A stretch of DNA of 64,000 nt. It comes from Bradyrhizobium canariense (GTDB lineage: Bacteria > Pseudomonadota > Alphaproteobacteria > Rhizobiales > Xanthobacteraceae). The notes beneath the pieces were generated by a model that saw only the letters and a program-made list of their open reading frames with translations, ran no database searches and was not told where the DNA came from. The stretch spans positions 1 through 64,000 of the forward strand of contig NZ_JAFCKJ010000015.1 of assembly GCF_018130465.1 (NCBI RefSeq), in the 5' to 3' direction. Positions 7,375-15,873 of this stretch are shown piece after piece. Position numbers and translations under genes: made by a program. The first letter of the stretch is position 1, and every line of letters starts with the position of its first letter.

Positions 7375-8570
7375 GCGATGTGCTCGGCAATCCCACCATC
7401 CCGCCCGACGCCAGCGACAGCCTCGCGGTGCTGGAGAAGAGCCGCTCGACGGCGGAGGCGTTCGGCATTCCGCTCGCCGTGCTGCTCGAAGTCACCCATC
7501 GCTGCCCGCTGCAATGCCCCTATTGCTCCAACCCGGTCGAGCTCGACCGCTCGGGCAAGGAGCTGACCACCGAGGAATGGAAGAAAGTCCTGAGCGAACT
7601 CGCCGAGATCGGCGTGCTCCAGGTCCATTTCTCCGGCGGCGAGCCGACGGCGCGCAAAGACCTCGTCGAGCTGGTCAAGCATGCCAGCGACGTCGGCCTC
7701 TACACCAACCTCATCACCTCGGCCGTGCTGCTGACGCGCGAGCGGCTGAGCGAGCTTGCCGATGCCGGGCTCTGCCACGTGCAGATCAGCTTCCAGGGCA
7801 CCGAAGAGGGCCTGGCCGATCGCGTTGGCGGTTACAGAGGCGGGCACCACAAGAAGCTCGAAGTGGCAAAATGGACGCGCGAGCTTGACCTGCCGCTCAC
7901 GGTGAATGCGGTGATGCACCGGCAGAACCTGCACCAGCTCCCCGACATCATCCAGATGTCGGTCGATCTCGACGCCGACCGGCTCGAGGTCGCCAATGTG
8001 CAATATTACGGCTGGGCGCTGAAGAACCGCGCCGCGTTGATGCCGACGGTGGCGCAACTCGACGAGTGCACCCGCATCGTCGAGGAGGCCCGCGAGCAGC
8101 TCAAGGGCCGGCTTACGATCGACTATGTCGTTCCCGACTATTATGCGCTGCGGCCGAAGAAGTGCATGGGCGGCTGGGGCCGGCAGTTCTTCAACATTTC
8201 GCCGGCCGGCAAGGTGCTGCCCTGCCACGCTGCCGAGAGCATCACCGGGCTCGACTTCGAATCGGTGCGCTCCAACCATTCGATCGCCTGGATCTGGCAG
8301 AATTCGGACGCCTTCAACCGCTATCGCGGCACCGGCTGGATGAAGGAGCCGTGCAAGTCCTGCGAATTCCGCGAGATCGATTTCGGCGGCTGCCGCTGCC
8401 AGGCCTTTGCGCTGACCGGTGACGCCGCCAACACCGATCCTGCCTGTGCTCTGTCGCCGCTGCACGAGACCATCTTCAAGCAGGCCGAGCGCGAGGCCGA
8501 GGGCGAAACCAACCGCTTCATCTACCGCAATTTCGCCGGCGGCACCCTGGAATCCGAGAATGGTGCCTGA
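7371..8570 (+). CDS. pqqE: PqqE, radical SAM PqqA crosslinking enzyme
   Basis: A 399-residue radical SAM/SPASM enzyme that forms the C-C bond between Glu16 and Tyr20 of PqqA. The SAM-cluster motif CPLQCPYC places Cys45, Cys49 and Cys52; FSGGEPT is the SAM-binding GGE motif. A SPASM domain with auxiliary iron-sulfur ligands runs from about Cys265 (KKCMGGWG) through VLPCHAAES, CKSCEF and GGCRCQ to TDPAC. The start ATG at 7371 overlaps the pqqD stop. An in-frame upstream extension to 7155 was rejected because it lies over pqqD. Its last 11 bases overlap the peptidase gene that follows. Confidence 0.96.
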   Translation: MSDVLGNPTIPPDASDSLAVLEKSRSTAEAFGIPLAVLLEVTHRCPLQCPYCSNPVELDRSGKELTTEEWKKVLSELAEIGVLQVHFSGGEPTARKDLVELVKHASDVGLYTNLITSAVLLTRERLSELADAGLCHVQISFQGTEEGLADRVGGYRGGHHKKLEVAKWTRELDLPLTVNAVMHRQNLHQLPDIIQMSVDLDADRLEVANVQYYGWALKNRAALMPTVAQLDECTRIVEEAREQLKGRLTIDYVVPDYYALRPKKCMGGWGRQFFNISPAGKVLPCHAAESITGLDFESVRSNHSIAWIWQNSDAFNRYRGTGWMKEPCKSCEFREIDFGGCRCQAFALTGDAANTDPACALSPLHETIFKQAEREAEGETNRFIYRNFAGGTLESENGA

Positions 8571-9546
8571 CGCCGACGCGGCCAGCTCAGTCAAGCGCGC
8601 CGATCCCTTTGCGCCGCTGACCTCCGAAACGCTCGACGTCGGCGACGGCCACGAGCTCTATGTCGAGGGCGTCGGCCGCACTGGCGGAATCCCCGCGGTC
8701 TATCTGCATGGCGGCCCCGGCAGCGGTTGCCAGCCCGACCATCGCCGGCTCTTTGATCCTGACCGTTTCCATGCCGTGCTGTTCGACCAGCGCGGCTGCG
8801 GCCGCAGCCGGCCGAAGGGATCGCGCGAGCACAACACCACGCAGCATCTGATCGCGGACATGGAAAAGATCCGCGAAAAATTCGGCTTCGACCGCTGGAT
8901 GGTGGTCGGCGGCTCCTGGGGCGCGACGCTGGCGCTGGCTTACGCGCAGGCGCATCCCAAGCGCGTCTCCGGGATTGCGCTCCGCGCGACGTTTCTCGGC
9001 ACGCGTGCTGAAGTCGAGATCGCCTTCACCTCGCGCCTGTCGCAATTCTACCCCGCGCTCCACGAGGATTTTCTGAGCGTGCTGCCGGTCGAGGAGCGCG
9101 CGCGGCCGGTGGAAGCCTACTATCGCCGCATCCTCGATGCCGATCCGGCCGTGCATGGCCCCGCATCGCGCGCCTGGCACGACACCGAGCGCGCATTGTC
9201 GGAGCACAAGGCGGCAAAGACGCGGCTGGACCTGGCGTCGCTGAATGTCTGGCGCACATTGCCGGCGACGCCGTTCATGGAGGCGCATTATTTCGTCCAG
9301 GACAGCTTCATGACGGAGAACCAGTTGTTGCGAAACGCCGGCAAGCTCGACGGCATTCCCGGCATCATCGTCCAGGGCCGCTACGATCTGTTGTGTCCTC
9401 CCGAGACATCTCAGGCGCTCGCGAAGGCGTGGCCGGGTTCCGAGATTCGCATCGTGGAAGAAGCCGGCCATTCGCTCTATGATGGCGGCGTGCGGGACGC
9501 GGTCATGAAGTCGATCGCGGATCTTGCTTCGAAGACCTCGCGCTAG
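8560..9546 (+). CDS. pip: Proline iminopeptidase (alpha/beta hydrolase, family S33)
   Basis: A 328-residue cytoplasmic aminopeptidase of family S33 that removes N-terminal proline. The oxyanion motif HGGPGSG is at 50-56, the nucleophile Ser119 is in GGSWG, and the acid Asp276 (GRYDLL) and base His304 (AGHS) complete the triad; FDQRGCGRS is the family signature. The ATG at 8560 overlaps the end of pqqE by 11 bases, so the gene belongs to the pqq operon. No pqqF or pqqG protease gene is seen here, so this hydrolase is a candidate for trimming PqqA fragments. That role is inference, as the family normally cuts only after Pro. Confidence 0.9.
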   Translation: MVPDADAASSVKRADPFAPLTSETLDVGDGHELYVEGVGRTGGIPAVYLHGGPGSGCQPDHRRLFDPDRFHAVLFDQRGCGRSRPKGSREHNTTQHLIADMEKIREKFGFDRWMVVGGSWGATLALAYAQAHPKRVSGIALRATFLGTRAEVEIAFTSRLSQFYPALHEDFLSVLPVEERARPVEAYYRRILDADPAVHGPASRAWHDTERALSEHKAAKTRLDLASLNVWRTLPATPFMEAHYFVQDSFMTENQLLRNAGKLDGIPGIIVQGRYDLLCPPETSQALAKAWPGSEIRIVEEAGHSLYDGGVRDAVMKSIADLASKTSR

Positions 9547-9552
9547 ATCTAT

Positions 9553-9670
9553 CTCCTCATCCTGAGGAGCGCTCCGACGGAGCGCGTCTCGAAGGATGTA
9601 GGCCGAGATGCAGCAGCGGGGGCCTTCATGGTTCGAGACGCAACTTCGTGGCTCCTCACCATGAGGGTCT
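9553..9670. repeat. Palindromic intergenic repeat (family B)
   Basis: A 118-bp element with CTCCTCATCCTGAGGAGC at the left and GGCTCCTCACCATGAGG at the right, plus inner arms GCGTCTCGAA / TTCGAGACGC. It follows the end of the pqq operon and could end its transcript. It belongs to a different family from the CGTCATTGCGAG elements. Confidence 0.85.
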
Positions 9671-9692
9671 GAATGGGAAGGACAACAAGAAA

Positions 9693-10370
9693 ATGCCGCT
9701 CGCCGGTAAGGGCATGCTGCTGACGTCGATGGACATCGACGCGGCCGATGAAGCCGATTTCAACCGCTGGTACGATCGTGAGCATCTGGAAGAGCGCGTC
9801 GCGATCGACGGATTCCTCGAGGCGCGGCGCTATGTCGCGCATGCCGCCAATCCCAAATATCTCTCCTTGTATTCGACCGCGACGCTCGACGTGCTCGACA
9901 GTCCCGCCTACCGGGCGCGGCTCGCCAATCAGACTGAATGGTCGCGGCGGAGCATGGCGCATTTCAAGAACATGCTGCGGGTGGTGGCCCGCATCACGGT
10001 CAGCAACGGCACTGGCCGCGGCGCGGCGCTCGGCCTCGTGCGGCTGCGGCCGGCGCCGGACAATGCAGTCGCGTGGCGTGACGCACTGCAAGAAAGGCTG
10101 GCGCCGGAAAAGCGCGAGGGCGTCATCTCGATGCATCTGCTCGAGAGCGAACCGGAATTGTCGGGCGCAACCGCGGACATTCCGGCGATGCGCAACGAAG
10201 GCGCGCGCGACTGGTTCGTGCTGATCGACGGCACGCATGTCGGCGCGGTCTCGGCCGTGATCGCCGAGCGCTTCACCGGCCCTGCCGCCCCGCCATTCCC
10301 GCTTCCTGTGTCGGTCGGCACCTACAGCCTGATGTGGGACCTCGCAAAGAGCGACATCGCGCGCAACTGA
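9693..10370 (+). CDS. Putative dimeric alpha/beta-barrel protein
   Basis: A 225-residue protein whose first half (LLTSMDIDAADEADFNRWYD) resembles EthD/antibiotic-monooxygenase-like ferredoxin folds: strand, helix with FNRWYDREHLEERV, strand. The second half looks like a repeat of the fold (LGLVRLRP onward). There is no signal peptide or membrane segment. The start at 9693 (MPLAGKGML) was chosen over an in-frame ATG at 9648 that lies within the palindromic repeat; GGAAGG precedes it. Function is unknown. It stands alone between the pqq operon and the oxidoreductase operon. Confidence 0.65.
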   Translation: MPLAGKGMLLTSMDIDAADEADFNRWYDREHLEERVAIDGFLEARRYVAHAANPKYLSLYSTATLDVLDSPAYRARLANQTEWSRRSMAHFKNMLRVVARITVSNGTGRGAALGLVRLRPAPDNAVAWRDALQERLAPEKREGVISMHLLESEPELSGATADIPAMRNEGARDWFVLIDGTHVGAVSAVIAERFTGPAAPPFPLPVSVGTYSLMWDLAKSDIARN

Positions 10371-10509
10371 GCAATCGGACGCATCGCAACATATTGCACC
10401 GCCACATGCTGCGCGCGGCCGTTAATGCTGTGCGCGCGTAGCTCCCATGAAAGAGGGGAAGCGCGGAAATTTGCCGTTGTACTTCGGAGTGGTTCTAATA
10501 AGCTAACCC

Positions 10510-10521
10510 AATGACGTCATT
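10510..10521. promoter_or_regulatory. Perfect 12-bp palindrome upstream of the oxidoreductase operon
   Basis: AATGACGTCATT is a perfect palindrome 84 bases before the start of the FAD oxidoreductase gene, in a 235-bp gap with no gene. Its size and position suit a dimeric repressor or activator site. I cannot name the regulator. Confidence 0.35.
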
Positions 10522-10605
10522 CAGAAACCAGATCGCCGCGCGTTAGCGTTCGCCAAGCTCAAGAAAAGGCCGCGGGGTCTTTGAGCCTGCGCGGACAGGG
10601 TAGGA

Positions 10606-12405
10606 ATGAAACCGACCGATATCGCGGCCCCCGACTACTTTCACAAGGTGGTCGATTGCCAATGGGCCTGTCCTGCGCACACCCCGGTTCCCGAATACAT
10701 CCGACTGATCGCCCAAGGCCGCTACAGCGACGCCTACATGATCAATTGGAAATCGAACGTGTTTCCCGGAATTCTGGGGCGCACCTGCGATCGTCCATGC
10801 GAGCCGGCGTGCCGCCGCGGACGCGTCGAGGAAACGCCGGTCGCGATCTGCCGCCTGAAGCGCGTCGCCGCCGACTTCAAGGACGACATCACGCAACGCT
10901 TGCCGCGGCCCTCGGCCAAGAACGGCAAGCGCGTTGCATTCGTCGGCGGCGGTCCCGCTTCGCTGACGGTGGCGCGCGATCTCGCGCCGCTCGGCTATCA
11001 CTGCACCGTGTTCGACGGTGATCCCCAAGCCGGCGGCATGATGCGCTCGCAGATCCCGAAATTCCGCTTGCCCAATTCGGTGATCGACGAGGAGACCGGC
11101 TACATCCTCAATCTCGGCGTCGAATTCAAGGGCGGCCACCGCATCGAGAGCATGAAGGCGCTGCTCGCGGAGAAGTACGACGCGATCTTCGTCGGCTCCG
11201 GCGCACCGCGCGGCCGCGAGCTCGACATTCCCGGTCGCAAGGAAGCAACCGCCAACATCCATATCGGCATCGATTGGCTGTCCTCGGTCTCGTTCGGTCA
11301 TATCGACAAGATCGGCAAGCGCGTCATCGTGCTCGGCGGCGGCAACACCGCGATGGATTGCTGCCGCACCGCGCGCCGCCTCGGCGGCGAGGACGTCAAG
11401 GTGGTCGTGCGGTCCGGCTTCGAGGAGATGAAGGCCTCGCCCTGGGAGAAGGAAGACGCGCTCCACGAGGACATCCCGATCCTCAACTACCTCGTCCCCG
11501 TCGCTTTCGTCCACGACAACGGCAAGCTCACCGGCATCACCTTCCAGAAGGTGAAGGCCGAATACGACGCCAAGGGCCGCCGCAACCTCGTGCCCTCGGG
11601 CGAACCGGACCAGACCATCGAGTGCGACGACGTGCTGGTCGCGGTCGGCCAGGAGAACGCCTTCCCCTGGATCGAGCAGGACTGCGGCATCGAGTTCGAC
11701 AAATGGCACATGCCGAAGGTCGATCCGAAGACCTTCGTCTCCACCAATCCAAAAGTGTTTTTCGGCGGCGACGCCGCGTTCGGGCCGAAGAACATCATCT
11801 GGGCGGTGGCGCAGGGCCATGATGCCGCGCTGTCGATCCACAAGATGCTCTCGGGCGAGGACATCACCGAGCGGCCATTGCCCGAGGTGTACATCTCCTC
11901 GCAGAAGATGGGCATCCACGAATGGAGCTATGACAACGACATCTCCAACGACAAGCGCTTCAAGGTGCCGCATCGCGACAAGGTGATCGCGCTGAAGGAC
12001 ATCCGCGCCGAGGTCGAGCTCGGCTACGACGTCAAGCTCGCGCTGGGCGAGGCCGAGCGCTGCCTGAACTGCGACGTCCAGACCGTGTTCTCGACCTCGC
12101 TCTGCATCGAGTGCGATGCCTGCGTCGACATCTGTCCTATGGACTGCATCACCTTCACTGACAACGGCGAGGAAGGCGATCTCCGTCAGCGCCTGAAAGC
12201 GCCCTCGCCGCATCCAGACCAGGATCTCTATGTGTCCAGCGACCTCAAGACCGGGCGCGTGATGATCAAGGACGAGGATGTCTGCCTGCATTGCGGGCTG
12301 TGCGCCGAACGCTGTCCCACCGGCGCGTGGGACATGCAGAAATATCTCATCGAGATGACTTACGCAGGTTCAGCATGTCCGACAAAAAGCCGATCAGCAG
12401 CGTAA
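10606..12405 (+). CDS. FAD-dependent oxidoreductase with 4Fe-4S domains, partner of 2-oxoacid oxidoreductase
   Basis: A 599-residue flavoprotein of the glutamate-synthase-small-subunit type. It has an N-terminal Cys-rich iron-sulfur domain (about 1-100: CQWACPAHTPVPEY, GRTCDRPCEPAC), an FAD-binding GGGPAS at 114-119, a second nucleotide motif VLGGGNTA near 242-249 for NAD(P), and a C-terminal two-cluster ferredoxin (C500-x2-C-x2-C-x3-C510 and C560-x2-C-x2-C-x3-C570). It probably passes electrons between the reductase pair encoded next door and NAD(P). The downstream gene starts 31 bases before this one ends. No glutamate synthase large subunit is present, which argues against a GltD role. Confidence 0.85.
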   Translation: MKPTDIAAPDYFHKVVDCQWACPAHTPVPEYIRLIAQGRYSDAYMINWKSNVFPGILGRTCDRPCEPACRRGRVEETPVAICRLKRVAADFKDDITQRLPRPSAKNGKRVAFVGGGPASLTVARDLAPLGYHCTVFDGDPQAGGMMRSQIPKFRLPNSVIDEETGYILNLGVEFKGGHRIESMKALLAEKYDAIFVGSGAPRGRELDIPGRKEATANIHIGIDWLSSVSFGHIDKIGKRVIVLGGGNTAMDCCRTARRLGGEDVKVVVRSGFEEMKASPWEKEDALHEDIPILNYLVPVAFVHDNGKLTGITFQKVKAEYDAKGRRNLVPSGEPDQTIECDDVLVAVGQENAFPWIEQDCGIEFDKWHMPKVDPKTFVSTNPKVFFGGDAAFGPKNIIWAVAQGHDAALSIHKMLSGEDITERPLPEVYISSQKMGIHEWSYDNDISNDKRFKVPHRDKVIALKDIRAEVELGYDVKLALGEAERCLNCDVQTVFSTSLCIECDACVDICPMDCITFTDNGEEGDLRQRLKAPSPHPDQDLYVSSDLKTGRVMIKDEDVCLHCGLCAERCPTGAWDMQKYLIEMTYAGSACPTKSRSAA

Positions 12406-14222
12406 ACGACTTCGTCGTCCGTTTCGCAAACGTCAACGGATCGGGCTCGGCCAGCGCCAACGAGATGTTTGCGCGCGCGATCCTGCGCCATGGCGTTCCG
12501 GTGAGCCCACGCAACATCTTCCCCTCCAACATCCAGGGCCTGCCGACCTGGTACGAGGTGCGGGTGACCGAAGACGGTCATCTCGGCGCCCGCGGCGGCG
12601 TCGACATGATGGTGGCGATGAACCCGCAGACCTGGGACAAGGACGTGGCCGGCATCGAGCCCGGCGGCTATCTGTTCTACGATTCCACCAAGCCGATGCC
12701 GTCGACGAAATTCCGCGACGACATCACCGTGATCGGCGTCCCCCTGACCGCGATCACCAACTCGACTTACACCGATCCGCGCCAGCGCCAGCTGTTCAAG
12801 AACATCATCTATTTGGGCAGCCTTTCGGCGCTGCTCGACATGGACCCGAAGCTGATCGAGCAGCTGATCGGCGAGCAGTACAAGGGCAAGGAGAAGCTCT
12901 TGTCCTCCAACGTCCACGCGCTGCATCTCGGCCGCGACTGGGCGCTCCAGAATCTGAAATGCCCGACCGGGCTGCGGGTGAAGAAGTCCGACAAGGTCGG
13001 CGACCGCATCTTCATCGAGGGCAACAGCGCGGCCGCGCTCGGCGCCGTCTATGGCGGCGCCACGGTATGCGCCTGGTATCCGATCACACCGTCCTCGTCG
13101 GTGGCGGAGGCTTTTACCGCCCACTGCAAGAAGTACCGGCATGATCCGGAGACCGGCAAGGCGAAGTACGCGATCGTGCAGGGCGAGGACGAGCTGGCTT
13201 CGATCGGCATCGTGATCGGCGCCTCCTGGAACGGCGCGCGCGCCTTCACCGCCACCTCCGGCCCCGGCATCTCGTTGATGACCGAGTTCATCGGCCTGTC
13301 ATATTTCGCCGAAATCCCGGCCGTGATCATGAACATCCAGCGCGCCGGTCCCTCGACCGGCATGCCGACCCGGACCCAGCAATGCGACATCATCGCCTGC
13401 GCCTATGCTTCGCATGGCGACACCAAGCATGTGCTGCTGTTTCCGGAGGATCCCGCCGAAGCGTTCGAGTTCGCGGCCGCGGCTTTCGATCTCGCCGAGC
13501 GGCTCCAGACCACCATCTTCCTGATGCTCGACCTCGACATCGGCATGAACCACCGGCTCTGCCGTCCGCTGAAATGGGACGACGCCCGGCAATATGACCG
13601 CGGCAAGGTGATGACGGCGGAGATGCTGGACGAAGGCCGCGACTTCGGCCGCTATCTCGACGTCGACGGCGACGGCATCCCCTACCGAACCTATCCCGGC
13701 ACGCATCCGACCAAGGGCTCCTATTTTACCCGCGGCACTTCGCGTGACCGCTATGCGCGTTACTCCGAGGAAGGCTCGGTCTACGCCGACAACATGCAGC
13801 GCCTCATGCGCAAGTTCGAGTCCGCGCAGGATATGGTGCCGCGGCCGCTCCAGGCCAATGCGGAACGGCCGACTAAATACGGCGTGATCTATTTCGGCTC
13901 GACCTCGCCGGCGATGGACGAGGCGATCGGATTGCTGGACGCGCGCGGTCATCAGCTCGACCGCCTGCGCATCCGCGCCTTCCCGTTCCACTCCAGCGTG
14001 GCGAGCTTCCTCGCCGAGCACGATTTCGTCTACGTGGTCGAGCAGAATCGCGACAGCCAGCTGCGCCAGCTCATCGTCAACGAGAACGGCATCGACCCGG
14101 TGCGGCTCGTGCCGATCGTGCATTACGACGGCTCGCCGATCACCGCCCGCTTCATCGCAAAAGCCATTGGCGACCACCAGGATCACCTCAAGGTGACCCC
14201 GCTCCGCAAGGCCGTGTCATGA
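12375..14222 (+). CDS. korA: 2-oxoacid:acceptor oxidoreductase, fused gamma-alpha subunit
   Basis: A 615-residue protein fusing the gamma domain (about 14-190, with FANVNGSGSASANEMFARAI) to the alpha domain (about 210-600, with WYPITPSSSVAEAF near 234-247 and TSGPGISLMTEFIG). Fused gamma-alpha chains pair with a separate thiamine diphosphate beta chain to oxidise a 2-oxoacid to its acyl-CoA while reducing ferredoxin. 2-Oxoglutarate is the likely substrate by resemblance to KorAB, but pyruvate or a branched 2-oxoacid is not excluded. The start at 12375 (MSDKKPISS) overlaps the flavoprotein gene. A repeat element separates it from the beta gene. Confidence 0.83.
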   Translation: MSDKKPISSVNDFVVRFANVNGSGSASANEMFARAILRHGVPVSPRNIFPSNIQGLPTWYEVRVTEDGHLGARGGVDMMVAMNPQTWDKDVAGIEPGGYLFYDSTKPMPSTKFRDDITVIGVPLTAITNSTYTDPRQRQLFKNIIYLGSLSALLDMDPKLIEQLIGEQYKGKEKLLSSNVHALHLGRDWALQNLKCPTGLRVKKSDKVGDRIFIEGNSAAALGAVYGGATVCAWYPITPSSSVAEAFTAHCKKYRHDPETGKAKYAIVQGEDELASIGIVIGASWNGARAFTATSGPGISLMTEFIGLSYFAEIPAVIMNIQRAGPSTGMPTRTQQCDIIACAYASHGDTKHVLLFPEDPAEAFEFAAAAFDLAERLQTTIFLMLDLDIGMNHRLCRPLKWDDARQYDRGKVMTAEMLDEGRDFGRYLDVDGDGIPYRTYPGTHPTKGSYFTRGTSRDRYARYSEEGSVYADNMQRLMRKFESAQDMVPRPLQANAERPTKYGVIYFGSTSPAMDEAIGLLDARGHQLDRLRIRAFPFHSSVASFLAEHDFVYVVEQNRDSQLRQLIVNENGIDPVRLVPIVHYDGSPITARFIAKAIGDHQDHLKVTPLRKAVS

Positions 14223-14243
14223 CCGACGTCTTGCTCTCTCTTT

Positions 14244-14329
14244 CGTCATGCCCGGGCTTGACCCGGGCATCCACGCCTTTCTTCCCTGCCACCGAGACGT
14301 GGATGGCCGGGACAAGCCCGGCCATGACG
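14244..14329. repeat. Palindromic intergenic repeat (family C) inside the operon
   Basis: An 86-bp element with CGTCATGCCCGGGCTTG at the left and CAAGCCCGGCCATGACG at the right and a central CCACG..CGTGG pair. It sits in the 130-base gap between the alpha and beta subunit genes and is read through in frame with korB, so an open frame precedes the true start. Such elements are known for giving spurious N-terminal extensions in rhizobial annotation. Confidence 0.88.
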
Positions 14330-14352
14330 GCCTTGGAATCGCAGGTGCCCTG

Positions 14353-15408
14353 ATGACCTACATTGCAAAGCCGAAATTCCACCATCCGGGCCTGAAGAAG
14401 AACGAGCTCGGCTACACCCATCGCGACTACGAGGGCAAGATCTCGACGCTGTGCGCCGGGTGCGGCCATGACTCGATCACGGCCTCGATCATCGAGGCCT
14501 GCTATGAGCTTTCGATCGAGCCGCACCGGGTGGCGAAGATCTCCGGCATCGGCTGCTCGTCGAAGACGCCGGACTATTTCCTCGGCAATTCGCACGGCTT
14601 CAACTCCGTGCACGGCCGCATGCCCTCGGTCCTGACCGGCGCCAACCTCGCCAATCGCGACCTGATCTATCTCGGCGTCTCCGGCGATGGCGATTCCGCC
14701 TCGATCGGTTTCGGCCAGTTCGCGCATTCGATCCGGCGCGGCGTCAACATGACCTATATCGTCGAGAACAACGGCGTCTACGGCCTGACCAAGGGCCAGT
14801 TCTCGGCGACCGCCGACCGCGGTTCGAAGTCCAAGAAGGGCGTCACCAACACCGACAACGCCATCGACCTCGTCGCGATCGCGCTGCAGCTCGGCGCCAC
14901 CTTCGTCGCGCGCTCGTTCTCCGGCGACAAGACCCAGCTGGTGCCGCTGATCGCGGCTGCGATCGGCCACAAGGGCGCGTCGTTCATCGACGTCATCAGC
15001 CCCTGCATCGCCTTCAACAACCACGCCGGCTCGACCAAGAGCTTCGACTATGTCCGCGAGCACAATGACGCGGTGAACCGGCTCGACGTGCTGGTCGGCC
15101 GCGATCCGATCGCGGTGGATTACGCACCGGGCACGGTGCAAATGGTCGAGCAGCATGACGGCAGCAAGATCGCGCTGCGCAAGATCGACGCCGACTACGA
15201 TCCGCATGACCGGCTCGGCGCCCAGACCTTCCTGCAAAAGCACGCCGCAAAGGGACAGATCGTCACCGGCCTGCTCTACGTCGATCCCGACGCGGATGAT
15301 TTGCACGAGCATCTCAACACGGTCGAAACGCCGCTCAACACGCTGGAAGCGGACACGCTCTGCCCGGGTTCGGCCGCGCTGGACAAATTCAACGCCAGCC
15401 TGCGGTGA
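14353..15408 (+). CDS. korB: 2-oxoacid:acceptor oxidoreductase, beta subunit (thiamine diphosphate)
   Basis: A 351-residue TPP-binding subunit. Cys34 and Cys37 (CAGC), Cys68 (GIGCSS) and a later Cys near 218 (SPCIAFN) are the expected ligands of its 4Fe-4S cluster. GDGD at 111-114 followed by VENNGVYGLTKGQ is the TPP/Mg motif. With the fused gamma-alpha subunit it should form the active heterodimer that decarboxylates the 2-oxoacid. The start at 14353 (MTYIAK) follows GCAGGTG; an upstream in-frame ATG at 14248 lies in a palindromic repeat and was rejected. It is the last gene of the operon. Confidence 0.87.
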   Translation: MTYIAKPKFHHPGLKKNELGYTHRDYEGKISTLCAGCGHDSITASIIEACYELSIEPHRVAKISGIGCSSKTPDYFLGNSHGFNSVHGRMPSVLTGANLANRDLIYLGVSGDGDSASIGFGQFAHSIRRGVNMTYIVENNGVYGLTKGQFSATADRGSKSKKGVTNTDNAIDLVAIALQLGATFVARSFSGDKTQLVPLIAAAIGHKGASFIDVISPCIAFNNHAGSTKSFDYVREHNDAVNRLDVLVGRDPIAVDYAPGTVQMVEQHDGSKIALRKIDADYDPHDRLGAQTFLQKHAAKGQIVTGLLYVDPDADDLHEHLNTVETPLNTLEADTLCPGSAALDKFNASLR

Positions 15409-15412
15409 TCGC

Positions 15413-15856
15413 CTACCGCGCCGTGACGGGCTGCCTGACGCGTACGGTGATCTTCTCCGACACGATGGGCGGCTCGAACGGATAGTGCTTGGCATCGCCC
15501 AGCACGAGTTGAAGCGTGTGCGTCCCGGGCGGAAGCTCGAGAAGCGTTTCGGTCTGCCCTGCCCCGAAATGCAGATGCGACTTGTCCTGCAGGATCGGCT
15601 CCTTGGGATCGACGGGGTCGTTGACGTCGATCAGCAAATGATGATGACCGGCGTTCTGATACTCGTCGCCGGCATGGGTCACTCCCATGTTGCGCAAGCC
15701 GAACCGGACCCAGAATCCGCCGCGGACCTTCTGCCCGTCATGCGGGGTGATGAAATAGAGCTTTGCGTCCTTGGGGGCTGCCTTGCCTTGCGAAAAGGCG
15801 ACCCCCGGAAGCAATGCGAGCGCCGCCGCCAGCGCGACGCAACGAAGGATCTGCAT
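15413..15856 (-). CDS. DUF4399 family exported protein
   Basis: A 147-residue protein with a clear Sec signal peptide (LRCVALAAALALLPGVAFSQ) and a mature DUF4399 domain: LYFITPHDGQKVRGGFWVRF, a His-rich HHHLLIDV segment, SHLHFGAGQTE, and PGTHTLQLVLGD. The His-rich segments suggest metal binding, but function is unknown. The start at 15856 has an excellent ribosome site (GGAGGAG) and lies 17 bases after the cyclase gene, so the two are co-transcribed and both have parts outside the cytoplasm. Confidence 0.85.
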   Translation of the reverse strand: MQILRCVALAAALALLPGVAFSQGKAAPKDAKLYFITPHDGQKVRGGFWVRFGLRNMGVTHAGDEYQNAGHHHLLIDVNDPVDPKEPILQDKSHLHFGAGQTETLLELPPGTHTLQLVLGDAKHYPFEPPIVSEKITVRVRQPVTAR

Positions 15857-15873
15857 CAAACCAACTCCTCCAC

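Noticed and set aside
6843-8594. 583-codon open frame opposite pqqD and pqqE
   Set aside because: It runs antisense across two coupled pqq genes with clear motifs.
9648-9692. Upstream start for the dimeric-barrel protein
   Set aside because: The extra codons lie within the family B palindromic repeat; the ATG at 9693 has a purine-rich ribosome site.
14248-14352. N-terminal extension of KorB
   Set aside because: The added residues are the translation of a palindromic repeat; the ATG at 14353 has a ribosome site and gives the family N-terminus.
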